A DNA stretch of 64,000 bases, taken from the NCBI RefSeq assembly GCF_018139985.1, contig NZ_JAGSOU010000011.1:82215-146214 (forward strand). The letters are read 5' to 3'. The notes below the pieces were generated by a model. That model was not told the DNA's origin. It saw only the letters and a program-made list of their open reading frames with translations, and did not search any database. Numbering within the stretch: the stretch's first letter is position 1; every line of letters starts with the position of its first letter. This DNA comes from Actibacterium sp. MT2.3-13A (GTDB lineage: Bacteria; Pseudomonadota; Alphaproteobacteria; Rhodobacterales; Rhodobacteraceae). Of the stretch, positions 37,201 through 45,084 are shown in pieces. The translations under genes and the position numbers were made by a program.

Positions 37201-37605
37201 CTCCGGCTCATCGGCTTCCTCGGGCAGGGTGGTGACGGCATCGACCGCTGCCTGCACGTCGTCGGTGGCGCGCGCCATGTCCCAGCCCGGCTCGAAATCC
37301 AGCGTGATGTTCGCCCGCCCCTCGGTGGAGCGCGACGAGGTTTCCTCGACCCCTTCGACGGCCAGCAGCGCGGGCTCAAGCACCTGCACGATGCCGGCGT
37401 CCACGTCCTCGGCCCCGGCGCCGGCCCAGCGCACCAGGACGGAGACGTTCTCGACCACCACATCGGGAAAGAACTGCGCCCGCATCCGCGGCATCGCGGC
37501 CAGGCCCAGCGCGATCAGCACCACCAGCAGCAGGTTCGCCGCGGTGCCGTGCCGGGTGAAATAGGACAGCAGCCCGCCGGCCGCGCCGGGGATACGCGGA
37601 CCCAT
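34198..37605 (-). CDS. RND efflux transporter (AcrB/MMPL-superfamily HAE type)
   Basis: 1135 residues, the size of an RND pump. Membrane segments include YFTRHGTAANLLLVVLIALGL at the N-terminus and GLILVVGLLFLFLNARTAFW-like sequence near residue 350. The proton-relay region reads MSLFALIITLGVVVDDAIVV and the second half has FTVVGLIGMTGIIINDSIVL. It uses the proton gradient to export compounds through a tripartite pump; substrates unknown. The HlyD partner is 3 bases upstream. No outer-membrane TolC gene is adjacent. Confidence 0.92.
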   Translation of the reverse strand: MGPRIPGAAGGLLSYFTRHGTAANLLLVVLIALGLAAMPRMRAQFFPDVVVENVSVLVRWAGAGAEDVDAGIVQVLEPALLAVEGVEETSSRSTEGRANITLDFEPGWDMARATDDVQAAVDAVTTLPEEADEPEVRRGVWRDRVTDVVITGPVGIDQLGRFADEFVTRLFAAGVTRTTIRGLAAPQTVVEVPVAALIRHDVSMAQIAAAIAAEAETAPAGDVGGSGARVRTGVAKRSADEIAGIVLRSDPDGATLTIGDVAQVRVEGADRKRAYFVGAHPAISIRVDRSDQGDAIAIQAKVQAVADELARTLPAEVEIDLIRTRAEAITGRLNILLDNGAMGLVLVVGLLFLFLNARTAFWVAAGIPVAMLSAIAMMYVAGLTLNMMSLFALIITLGVVVDDAIVVGEHADFRARRLGEGPVEAAENAARRMAAPVFSATITTVIAFFGLTAIEGRFGDLIADIPFTVIVVLLASLLECFLILPNHMSHALAHSRKEHWYDLPSRLVNRGFGWVRRVIFRRLMAGVIWARYPVLALACVVLASQVVLLVRGDVQWRFFNAPEQASVSGNFAMAPGATRADTIAMMREMQRAADAVAARYEAEYGTNPLDYVLAEVGGNTGRGLAGVETKDTGLLGSIAIELIDADLRPYSSFQFVGELQDEVRQHPLAEVVSFRGWRSGPGGDALDVQFYGATAETLKAAAEALKSTLLQFPEVSAVEDSLAYDKEELILELTPQGAALGFTIDGLGRVLRHRLNGIEAATYPEGPRSATIRVELPGGELTADFLDRTLLRSPSGQYLPLADIVTVARRAGFSTVQRENGLRVVSVTGDISEDDPARAEEIMQRLQDEILPKIESEQGVAWRLSGLAEQENEFLGDAALGFALCLLGIYLTLAWIFSSWTRPLVVMAIIPFGLVGTIYGHALWEVPLSMFTVVGLIGMTGIIINDSIVLVSTVDEYAETRGLVPAIIDAASDRLRPVLLTTLTTVLGLSPLLYESSQQAQFLKPTVITLVYGLGFGLVLVLLVVPALLGMQQDIQRQMQSARRALRATGRARGLAAATVLAGLGVLAVFAATLGHAIYAGALPAMLLEALPALARLPVMAAALALFLAGAAAVLLAVYALAALGLALGRRRRAA

Positions 37606-37608
37606 CGC

Positions 37609-39069
37609 TCAGCCCCCCATCCGGCTTTCGATGCGCTCGACGATCCGGGCGGGCACCTTGTCCTGCGTCAGCTGGCCCAGCACGCGCTTCTTGGCCTCTT
37701 CGGGCATGAACTGGTTGCCTTCGATGAAGGCGATCATCGCGGCGCGGCGCTCGGGGGAGAGCTCCACCATTTCCGGCTCTTCCGGCTCCTCGGCCGCGGC
37801 CTGCGGGCGAACCGGGCGGACCTTGATGCCCGCGCCCAGCACCGGCGAGCGTTCGGCCACCACCAGCCGGCCGAAAATCGCCGGGGCGCGCAGGATCACG
37901 TTGTCGCCCTGCCGGCGCAGCAGCTCGACCTTCTCGACCTCCAGCCGATCGTCGGCGCCCACCACCAGAACCGTGCCCGCCGCATCCACCGCCGCCGCCG
38001 GCAGAACCGCGACGTCATGCAGTTCCAGCTCGTCGATGGCCACGGTCACGAAATCGCCGGGGCGGAATCCCTTGGCGCCCTCCAGCCGCGCGAACAGCAG
38101 CCGCCCGGTCTGCCCCTCGCCCACAGCGGCGCTTTCCCGCGTCAGCCGGCCCTTCGCCGTCAGCGCCGCGCCGAACACATCCAGCGTGACCGTCAGCGGC
38201 GCCGCGCTCAGCGCGCCGGCATCGTCCAGCAGCCGGGCATATTGCGTTGTCGAGACGCGGAAGGAGACCTCCAGATCGTCGGGATCGACCAGCTGCGCCA
38301 CCTGTTCGTTGTTGGTCACCAGCCCACCCTCGACGAGGCCGACCTCGCTGAGCGTGCCGGAAAAGGCGGCGTAGACGGAGGTGTCGGCGAGGTCGCGTTC
38401 CGCCTCGGCCAGCGCGATCTTCTGCCGCTCCAGCCGGGTCCGCGCCTGATCGACGCGGCTCTGCGCTGCGGCCAGCGCCTGGCGGCGCGCCACCACCGCC
38501 TGCTGCGCTGCGGCCGCGGCCAGCGCCGCCGTCTCCACCGCCGCGTCGCTGCCGAAGCCGCGCTCCAGCAGGTTCTTCTGCCGCTCCAGCGCCTGCGCGC
38601 GCAGCGCCGCCTGGTCCTGCGAGACCGCCAGCTCGTCGCCTCCCAGCCCCAGCGCGGTGCTGGCATCGCGCAGCTCGGCCTCGGCCTCGGCCAGATCGGT
38701 GCGCACGACATCCAGCGACGATTGCGCCGCGTGCGGATCGACGCGGAACAGCAACTCGCCCGCCTGCACGCGCCCGCCCTCCTCGAAATCCGGGTGCAGC
38801 GCCACCACCGGGCCGGACGCGCGGGCGCGCAGGTCCAGCGTGCGCCGGCTGCGCAGCTCGCCGAAGGCGGTCAGCACCGGGATCACGCTCTGCGGCTGCA
38901 CCTGCACGACATTGACGGCAAAGACCCGCTCGCGCGCGGGGCGGGGGGTGGTTTCCTTCGCCCAGCGCACCTGCAGCGCGGAATAGACAGACTGGCCGGC
39001 ATAGCTGAGCAGGCCAAGGGTCGCGGCGAGCAGGAACAGCCCCATCAGGCTGCGGCGCAAGAATCGCAT
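37609..39069 (-). CDS. RND membrane fusion protein (HlyD/AcrA family)
   Basis: 486 residues. One N-terminal membrane helix (SLMGLFLLAATLGLLSYAG), a lipoyl half-motif (ASGPVVALHPDFEEGGRVQA), a long coiled coil from about residue 120 to 235 (ELAVSQDQAALRAQALERQK and on), then the second lipoyl half (YAAFSGTLSEVGLVEGGLV) and beta-barrel. It links the inner-membrane pump to an outer-membrane channel. A 50-residue tail with ELSPERRAAMIAFIEGNQF is unusual for the family. Co-transcribed with the RND pump. Confidence 0.9.
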   Translation of the reverse strand: MRFLRRSLMGLFLLAATLGLLSYAGQSVYSALQVRWAKETTPRPARERVFAVNVVQVQPQSVIPVLTAFGELRSRRTLDLRARASGPVVALHPDFEEGGRVQAGELLFRVDPHAAQSSLDVVRTDLAEAEAELRDASTALGLGGDELAVSQDQAALRAQALERQKNLLERGFGSDAAVETAALAAAAAQQAVVARRQALAAAQSRVDQARTRLERQKIALAEAERDLADTSVYAAFSGTLSEVGLVEGGLVTNNEQVAQLVDPDDLEVSFRVSTTQYARLLDDAGALSAAPLTVTLDVFGAALTAKGRLTRESAAVGEGQTGRLLFARLEGAKGFRPGDFVTVAIDELELHDVAVLPAAAVDAAGTVLVVGADDRLEVEKVELLRRQGDNVILRAPAIFGRLVVAERSPVLGAGIKVRPVRPQAAAEEPEEPEMVELSPERRAAMIAFIEGNQFMPEEAKKRVLGQLTQDKVPARIVERIESRMGG

Positions 39070-39170
39070 ATGCGTTATCCTTCCCGGCGGGGGATGCGAA
39101 CGATCAGACCCACAACAGATAGCGCCGCGCCGGCGCCGCTCCAAGCTTTTGCATCACCGGCGGGCGCGGA

Positions 39171-39713
39171 TCATTTCCGTCGCTTGTGCTCGTCCAGCCG
39201 GGGGAAGATTTCCACGAAATTGCACGGCCGATGGCGATAGTCGAGCTGCCAGCGCAGGATCTCGTCCCAGGCGTCCTTGCAGGCGCCCGTGCTGCCCGGC
39301 AGCGCGAACAGGTAGGTGCCGTTGGCCACGCCCCCCGTGGCGCGCGACTGCACCGCCGAGGTGCCGATCTTCTGGAAAGAGACCATGGTGAAGACGGTGC
39401 CGAAGGCGTCGATCTCCTTCTCGTAGACATCGCGATGCGCCTCGACCGTCACATCGCGCCCGGTCAGCCCGGTGCCGCCGGTCGAGATGATGACATCGAC
39501 CTCGGGGGCGGCGCACCACGCGCGCAGCTGATCGGCGATCTCGGCGCGCTCGTCGCGCAGGATCTTGCGGTCGGCCAGGATGTGGCCCGCGCCCTCGATC
39601 CGCTCGACCAGGGTCTGGCCCGAGCGGTCCTCGTCCAGCCCGCGGGTGTCCGAAACCGTCAACACGGCGATCCGCACCGGGATGAATTCCTTGCTCTCGT
39701 CTATACGCGACAT
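39171..39713 (-). CDS. moaB: Molybdenum cofactor biosynthesis protein B
   Basis: 180 residues, MoaB/Mog fold. It has VRIAVLTVSDTRG near the start, VIISTGGTGLTGRDVT near residue 98 and ALPGSTGACKDAWDEIL near the C-terminus. MoaB-type proteins adenylate molybdopterin before metal insertion. The start shares one base with the stop of the LysE gene (TGATG). It ends the UDG-phosphoesterase-LysE-moaB operon, apart from moaD and moaE at 51 kb. Confidence 0.92.
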   Translation of the reverse strand: MSRIDESKEFIPVRIAVLTVSDTRGLDEDRSGQTLVERIEGAGHILADRKILRDERAEIADQLRAWCAAPEVDVIISTGGTGLTGRDVTVEAHRDVYEKEIDAFGTVFTMVSFQKIGTSAVQSRATGGVANGTYLFALPGSTGACKDAWDEILRWQLDYRHRPCNFVEIFPRLDEHKRRK

Positions 39714-40339
39714 CACGAACGCTCCATCAGGGCCAGCCGCAGGGCCAGCGTGGTGAAAATTCCGGCCGAGGCATATCCCAGCCCCCGCGCAAGCTGGGGC
39801 GAGCCAAGCAGCCGCCGACCCACTCTGCCAGCGAACACGCCCGCCAGCCCGTTCACCAGCAACCCGCCCAGCGACAGCACCAGCCCGAAGATCAGGAACT
39901 GCGGCAGGACGGGCCGGGCGGGATCGACGAACTGGGGGACGAAGGCCAGCACGAAGAGGATGACCTTGGGATTGGTCAGATTCACGACCAGCGCGGCGCG
40001 GAAGGCACGGGCCGAGCCGCCCACCGGAGCGGAGGCGGGCCGCGCCCCGGCGCGCAGCGCCTGCACCGCCAGCCACAGCAGATAGGCCACGCCGATCCAG
40101 CGGATCAGGTCGAAGAGGCCCGGATTGGCGGCCACCAGCGCCCCCAACCCCAGCCCGGCCAGCGCCACATGCACCATCCCGCCAAGGGCGATGCCCAGAT
40201 CGGCGGCCAGCGCCGCGCGCGGGCCGCTCTTCAGTCCCTGGCCCACACAGAACATCATGTCGGCCCCCGGCGTCAGGTTCAGCGCCAGCGCGGCCGGAAC
40301 GAAGGCCAGCAGGGTGACCGGATCGACGGCAAGGCTCAT
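39713..40339 (-). CDS. LysE-family amino acid exporter
   Basis: 208 residues, about six membrane helices. The N-terminus LLAFVPAALALNLTPGADMM with the conserved TPGPD-like TPGAD motif, followed by GLKSGPRAALAADLGIALG and LVVNLTNPKVILFVLAFVPQF, identifies the RhtB/LysE family, which exports amino acids such as homoserine, threonine or lysine. The exact substrate is unknown. ATGA overlap with the upstream phosphoesterase gene. Confidence 0.88.
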   Translation of the reverse strand: MSLAVDPVTLLAFVPAALALNLTPGADMMFCVGQGLKSGPRAALAADLGIALGGMVHVALAGLGLGALVAANPGLFDLIRWIGVAYLLWLAVQALRAGARPASAPVGGSARAFRAALVVNLTNPKVILFVLAFVPQFVDPARPVLPQFLIFGLVLSLGGLLVNGLAGVFAGRVGRRLLGSPQLARGLGYASAGIFTTLALRLALMERS

Positions 40340-40935
40340 GCGGAAACCTCGAACCAGTTGGGCCTGGGGCCGAGATTGACGACGCGGGTCGCGCCGATCG
40401 TCCCCTCCTGCCCCCAGCTGTCATGGACATGGCCGCAGAGGGCGAGCGCCGGCTGCAGCCGCTCGATCGCTGCGCGGATGGCGGTCGATCCCACCGACAG
40501 CCCGCCCGAGGTCACGTCCGCCACGCCCTTGGGCGGCGAATGGGTCACCAGGATGTCCGCGCCCTCGCAGGCCGCCAGCATCGCACCCGCCCCCTGCTCC
40601 GACAGGTCGCAGGACCAGCTGCCGAAGGGCGTCACTGGCACCGCGTAGCCCAGCCCGAAAATCCGCAAGCCGCCGATTTCACACCCCTGCCCGTGCAAGA
40701 CATGCGCCCCCTCGGGAGCGGCCGCGCGCAGTTCGTCGCCGGATTCGGCGTTGCCCGGCACCAGCACCAGCGGCGCGGCGATACCGGACAGCAGATCCAG
40801 CGCCGCCCGCAGGTCGCGCCTCATGTTGCAGAAATCCCCCGCGCCGATCACCAGATCGGCCTCGCGCGCCGCCTCGACCAGCGCCGCGGCCCGGCCGGAG
40901 GAATGGTGCAGGTCGGAAAACGCGAGAACCCTCAT
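40336..40935 (-). CDS. Metallophosphoesterase
   Basis: 199 residues, calcineurin-like fold. Metal-binding blocks are FSDLHHS at residue 7, GAGDFCN near 32, VPGNAES near 60, LVTHSPPKG near 130 and CGHVHDSWG near 168. The third block reads GNAE rather than the usual GNHE or GNCD. Small enzymes of this kind hydrolyse phosphodiesters or phosphomonoesters; substrate unknown. Overlaps its neighbours by 4 bases on both sides. Confidence 0.85.
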   Translation of the reverse strand: MRVLAFSDLHHSSGRAAALVEAAREADLVIGAGDFCNMRRDLRAALDLLSGIAAPLVLVPGNAESGDELRAAAPEGAHVLHGQGCEIGGLRIFGLGYAVPVTPFGSWSCDLSEQGAGAMLAACEGADILVTHSPPKGVADVTSGGLSVGSTAIRAAIERLQPALALCGHVHDSWGQEGTIGATRVVNLGPRPNWFEVSA

Positions 40936-41738
40936 GCCGCGCCCCTCAGCCTGGCCTGCAGCATCAGCAGGTCATGCCAGGCCTCGCGCTTGGCATGCGG
41001 GTTGCGCAGCAGATAGGCCGGGTGAAACATCGGCAGCGCGGGCTTGCCCAGCGCCTCGGCCCAGTGGCCGCGCAGCCGGGTGATTCCCTTGCGCCCCAGC
41101 AACGCCTGGCAGGAATGGTTGCCCATCAGCACCAGCACATCCGGGTCCGCGAGTTCCACATGGCGTTCGAGGAAAGGCAGCATCATCGCCACCTCCTCGG
41201 GCTTGGGGTCGCGGTTCTGCGGCGGGCGCCAGGGCAGGACATTGGTGATGTAGAGCGCGCTCTCGGTATCGGGCGAGGCGCGGTCCAGCCCGATCGCGGC
41301 GAACATCCGGTCGAGAAGCTGCCCCGCCCTCCCGACGAAGGGCTTGCCCTGCATGTCCTCGTCGCGGCCCGGCGCCTCGCCAATCACCATGACGCGGGCG
41401 CGCGGATTGCCATCGGCGAAGACCAGGTTGCGCGCGCCCTTCTTCAGATCGCAATGGTCGAACCCCGCCAGAGCCTCGCGCAGCTCGTCCAGCGTGCGCG
41501 CGGCCTGCGCCAGCGCCCGGGCCTGCGCCACCGGGTCGGGACCCTGCGGGGCCGCCATGACCGGCGCGGCCGCCGCCTGCTGCGGCGCCGGGGCGGCGGC
41601 CGCGGCGGCCACAGCGGGCTCGACCTTGGGCGCGGCGTAGCGGTCGACCGGCGCCTCGCCGATCGCCTCGTCCGCGCCCAGTTCGATCTGCCATTCCAGC
41701 AGCGCCTTCGCGGTGTGAAAATCCAGGGCCATCTCCAT
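40932..41738 (-). CDS. Uracil-DNA glycosylase, family-4-like
   Basis: 268 residues. The catalytic blocks [24 protein letters not shown] and the C-terminal [17 protein letters not shown] place it in the family 4 uracil-DNA glycosylases, which excise uracil from DNA. The first 80 residues are an Ala/Pro/Gln-rich extension, probably flexible. Only two cysteines occur (FDHCDLKKG and NHSCQALLG), so the usual four ligands of the 4Fe-4S cluster are not present; [15 protein letters not shown] has Trp where the cluster cysteine normally falls. First gene of its operon, divergent from pyrB. Confidence 0.88.
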   Translation of the reverse strand: MEMALDFHTAKALLEWQIELGADEAIGEAPVDRYAAPKVEPAVAAAAAAPAPQQAAAAPVMAAPQGPDPVAQARALAQAARTLDELREALAGFDHCDLKKGARNLVFADGNPRARVMVIGEAPGRDEDMQGKPFVGRAGQLLDRMFAAIGLDRASPDTESALYITNVLPWRPPQNRDPKPEEVAMMLPFLERHVELADPDVLVLMGNHSCQALLGRKGITRLRGHWAEALGKPALPMFHPAYLLRNPHAKREAWHDLLMLQARLRGAA

Positions 41739-41843
41739 GCGCCAAAGCTAGGCGCGCGCGGGGCGAAGGTAAATGGCTCATCCCGTCGCTTGCCGCCCGC
41801 GCCCGCGCTTTCTATAAGCGACACAACCCGGATGGAGGCCCCC

Positions 41844-42797
41844 ATGACATTCCGCGCGCGACACCTGCTAGGGATCGAACATCTCCACCCCGAGGAAATC
41901 CGCACATTGCTGGATCTGGCCGACCAGTATGTCGACCTCAACCGCCGCGCCGTGAAGCATTCCGACGCGCTGGCCGGCCTCACCCAGATCAACATGTTCT
42001 TCGAGGCCTCCACCCGCACCCAGGCCAGCTTCGAGCTGGCGGGCAAGCGGCTGGGCGCCGACGTGATGAACATGGCGATGCAGGCCAGTTCCATCAAAAA
42101 GGGCGAGACGCTGATCGACACGGCGCTGACGCTGAACGCCATGCATCCCGACCTGCTGGTGGTGCGCCACCCGCATTCGGGCGCGGTGGACCTGCTGGCG
42201 CAGAAGGTCAACTGCGCGGTGCTGAACGCGGGCGACGGCCGGCATGAGCACCCCACCCAGGCGCTGCTCGATGCGCTGACCATCCGCCGGACCAAGGGAC
42301 GGCTGCACCGTCTCAACATCGCCATCTGCGGCGACATCGCGCACAGCCGCGTGGCGCGCTCGAACATCCTGCTCCTGGGCAAGATGGAGAACCGCGTGCG
42401 CCTCGTCGGCCCGCCGACCCTGATGCCCGCGGGCATCGGCGAGTTCGGGGTCGAAGTCTATGACGACATGAAAGAGGGGCTCAGGGACGTGGACGTGGTG
42501 ATGATGCTGCGCCTCCAGAAGGAGCGGATGGACGGCGGCTTCATCCCTTCGGAGCGCGAATATTACCACCGCTACGGGCTGGACGCCGAAAAGCTGAGCT
42601 ATGCCAAGCCCGACGCCATCGTGATGCATCCCGGCCCGATGAACCGAGGGGTGGAGATCGACGGCGAGATCGCCGACGACATCAACCGCTCGGTCATCCA
42701 GGAGCAGGTGGAGATGGGGGTCGCGGTGCGCATGGCGGCGATGGACCTCCTGGCGCGCAACCTGCGGGCGGCCAAGGACGAGGGCGTCTATGTCTGA
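41844..42797 (+). CDS. pyrB: Aspartate carbamoyltransferase catalytic subunit
   Basis: 317 residues. PyrB joins carbamoyl phosphate and aspartate, the first committed step of pyrimidine synthesis. The carbamoyl-phosphate site [15 protein letters not shown] is near residue 51, followed by [15 protein letters not shown] and the C-terminal [17 protein letters not shown] lies 4 bases before the ATG at 41844; an ATG four codons earlier is less likely because it overlaps that site. No pyrI is present. First gene of pyrB, PH-like, pyrC-like, plsY. Confidence 0.96.
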   Translation: MTFRARHLLGIEHLHPEEIRTLLDLADQYVDLNRRAVKHSDALAGLTQINMFFEASTRTQASFELAGKRLGADVMNMAMQASSIKKGETLIDTALTLNAMHPDLLVVRHPHSGAVDLLAQKVNCAVLNAGDGRHEHPTQALLDALTIRRTKGRLHRLNIAICGDIAHSRVARSNILLLGKMENRVRLVGPPTLMPAGIGEFGVEVYDDMKEGLRDVDVVMMLRLQKERMDGGFIPSEREYYHRYGLDAEKLSYAKPDAIVMHPGPMNRGVEIDGEIADDINRSVIQEQVEMGVAVRMAAMDLLARNLRAAKDEGVYV

Positions 42798-43185
42798 GCG
42801 CCGCTTCACCGCCGACCGCGCCACCTATATCCGCGCGCATGTCCTGCTGGCGGTGGTGGGCGGCATCGTGGCCACGGGCGTGCTCTATGCCATGGGCAAT
42901 CCGCATGGCTGGGTCGGCATCGTGGCGGCGGCCCTCGGCATCGGCGTGCGCGGCGCCTACCTGATGTCGGAGGAGATGGGCCATGTCTGGACCCTGACCG
43001 CGACAGGTCTCGAAGGCCCCGAGGGGCGGCGCATACCGCTTGCCGACATCGCCAGGGTCCGCATCATCGGCAGCGCCGCGCAGGTCATCACCCATGACGG
43101 CCACAAGCACCTGATCAAGTTCCAGTCCGAACCCGCCGCCGCCAAGGCCGCGATCGAGGCCGCCCTCAGCCGGAGAGCCGCATGA
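42790..43185 (+). CDS. Small membrane protein with PH-like domain
   Basis: 131 residues. Two membrane helices ([20 protein letters not shown] and [19 protein letters not shown]) precede a soluble domain with [20 protein letters not shown] and [16 protein letters not shown], resembling a bacterial PH-like domain of about 70 residues. The product is not otherwise recognised. It overlaps pyrB by 8 bases and pyrC by 4, so it is translated with the pyrimidine genes, but nothing in it suggests an enzyme. Confidence 0.7.
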   Translation: MSERRFTADRATYIRAHVLLAVVGGIVATGVLYAMGNPHGWVGIVAAALGIGVRGAYLMSEEMGHVWTLTATGLEGPEGRRIPLADIARVRIIGSAAQVITHDGHKHLIKFQSEPAAAKAAIEAALSRRAA

Positions 43186-44456
43186 AAACGATTCTGACCA
43201 ACGCCCGCCTGATCGACCCCGAGGCCGGAACCGACAGCCTCGGCTGGCTGCTGATCGAGGGCGAGACCATCGCCGCCACCGGCGCGGACACACCGCCCGC
43301 GGCCGACCATGTGATCGACTGCGGCGGCAAATGCCTGGCCCCCGGCATCGTCGATATCGGCGTCAAGGTCTGCGAGCCGGGCGAGCGGCACAAGGAATCC
43401 TTCAAATCCGCGGGTCTGGCCGCGGCGGCGGGCGGCGTGACCACCCTGGTCACCCGGCCCGACACCGCGCCCGCCATCGACACCCCCGAGACGCTGGAAT
43501 TCGTCACCCGCCGCGCGCGCGAGGCCGCCCCCGTCCGCATCAAACCCATGGCCGCGCTGACCAAGGGCCGCGAGGGCGCCGAGATGGTCGAGTTGGGCTT
43601 CCTGATGGACGCCGGCGCCGTGGCCTTCACCGACTGCGCGCGGGTGGTGGAGAACACCAAGGTGCTGAGCCGCGCCATGACCTATGCCCGGTCCCTCGGC
43701 GCGCTGGTCATCGGCCACCCGCAGGAGCCGGGCCTGTCGAAGGGCGCCGCGGCGACCTCCGGCAAGTTCGCCTCGCTCAAGGGCCTGCCCGCGGTCTCGG
43801 CCATGGCCGAGCGCATGGCGCTCGACCGTGATCTCGCGCTGGTGGAGATGACCGGCGTGAAATATCACGCCGACCAGATCACCACCGCCCGCGCCCTGCC
43901 CGCGCTGGAACGCGCCAAGGCCAACGGGCTGGACGTGACCGCCGGCATCTCGATCCACCACCTGACGCTGAACGAGCTCGACGTGGGCGATTACCGCACC
44001 TTCTTCAAGCTGACCCCGCCGCTCAGGTCCGAGGACGACCGGCTGGCGCTGGTGCAGGCGGTGGCCGAGGGGCTGATCGACGTCATCTGCTCGATGCACG
44101 ACCCGCAGGACGAGGAATCGAAACGCCTGCCCTTCGAGGAGGCCGCCGCCGGCGCGGTGGGGCTGGAGACCCTGCTTCCCGCGGCCATGCGCCTGTACCA
44201 CGCGGGCGCGCTGGACCTGCCGACGCTGTTCCGCGCGCTGTCGCTGAACCCGTCGCGGCGGCTGGGGCTGGCCACGGGTCGGCTGGCCACGGGCGCGCCG
44301 GCCGATCTGGTGCTGTTCGACCCCGACACGCCCTTCGTGCTGGACCGGACCAAGCTGCGCTCGAAATCCAAGAACACGCCCTTTGACGAGGCGCGGTTGC
44401 AGGGCCGGGTGCTGCGCACCTATGTCGCCGGGCAGGAGGTCTTCGCCCATGCCTGA
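43182..44456 (+). CDS. pyrC: Dihydroorotase-like protein, metal site degenerate (PyrC'/PyrX type)
   Basis: 424 residues, amidohydrolase fold of the dihydroorotase family, closely linked to pyrB. The active enzyme needs the metal-binding DxHxH; here the block reads PGIVDIGVKVCEPGERHKES, so both histidines are lost. The later ligand blocks are also changed: GHPQEPGLS, GVKYHADQIT and CSMHDPQDEESK. It therefore looks like the inactive dihydroorotase homologues (PyrC' or PyrX of Pseudomonas) that hold PyrB in its assembled form. A functional dihydroorotase would have to be encoded elsewhere. Family membership is sure, inactivity is inferred. Confidence 0.85.
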   Translation: MKTILTNARLIDPEAGTDSLGWLLIEGETIAATGADTPPAADHVIDCGGKCLAPGIVDIGVKVCEPGERHKESFKSAGLAAAAGGVTTLVTRPDTAPAIDTPETLEFVTRRAREAAPVRIKPMAALTKGREGAEMVELGFLMDAGAVAFTDCARVVENTKVLSRAMTYARSLGALVIGHPQEPGLSKGAAATSGKFASLKGLPAVSAMAERMALDRDLALVEMTGVKYHADQITTARALPALERAKANGLDVTAGISIHHLTLNELDVGDYRTFFKLTPPLRSEDDRLALVQAVAEGLIDVICSMHDPQDEESKRLPFEEAAAGAVGLETLLPAAMRLYHAGALDLPTLFRALSLNPSRRLGLATGRLATGAPADLVLFDPDTPFVLDRTKLRSKSKNTPFDEARLQGRVLRTYVAGQEVFAHA

Positions 44457-45057
44457 GATCGTCACCCCGCCGCTGCTGCTGGCCCTCACCGCGATCCTCG
44501 GCTACCTGCTGGGGGCGGTGCCCTTCGGCATGGTCATGGCGCGGGTCTTCGGGCTGGGCGATCTGCGCAAGATCGGCTCGGGCAATATCGGGGCCACCAA
44601 CGTGCTGCGCACCGGCAACAAGCTGGCGGCGCTGCTGACGCTGGTGCTGGACGCGGGCAAGGGCGGCTTCGCCGTTCTGATCGCCCGCGCCGCGGCCGGC
44701 GAGGATGCAGCGCAGATCGCGGGCCTCGCGGCCTTTCTCGGCCATCTCTTCCCGGTCTACCTGGGGTTCCGTGGCGGCAAGGGCGTGGCCACCTTCCTCG
44801 GCACGCTGCTGGCGCTGGCCTGGCCGGTGGGGCTGGCGGCCTGCGGCGTCTGGCTGGCGGTGGCGCTGTTCACGCGCTATTCCTCGCTCTCGGCGCTGGT
44901 CGCCGCAGCGCTGGCGCCGCTGTGGATGGCGGTGTTTCACAGTGGCGAGATGCTGGCGCTCGGCGCGGTGCTGACGCTGCTGATCTACGCCCGCCACTGG
45001 CAGAACCTGAAACGGCTGCGGGCGGGCACCGAGCCGAAGATCGGCCAGAAGAAATAG
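44449..45057 (+). CDS. plsY: Acyl-phosphate glycerol-3-phosphate acyltransferase
   Basis: 202 residues with about five membrane helices. PlsY transfers the acyl group from acyl phosphate to glycerol-3-phosphate, the first acylation in phospholipid synthesis. The three motifs are visible: LRKIGSGNIGATNVLR, GHLFPVYLGFRGGKGVAT, and the later RYSSLSALVAA. It overlaps pyrC by 8 bases; this gene order is common in alphaproteobacteria. Confidence 0.94.
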   Translation: MPEIVTPPLLLALTAILGYLLGAVPFGMVMARVFGLGDLRKIGSGNIGATNVLRTGNKLAALLTLVLDAGKGGFAVLIARAAAGEDAAQIAGLAAFLGHLFPVYLGFRGGKGVATFLGTLLALAWPVGLAACGVWLAVALFTRYSSLSALVAAALAPLWMAVFHSGEMLALGAVLTLLIYARHWQNLKRLRAGTEPKIGQKK

Positions 45058-45084
45058 ACCCGCGCGCGGCGCGGGCCTGCTGCC

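Noticed and set aside
33562..39240. A plus-strand open frame of 1892 codons
   Set aside because: It is antisense to the RND pump, its HlyD partner and part of two neighbours. Its product is His/Gln/Arg-rich with no domain, as expected from GC-rich antisense reading.
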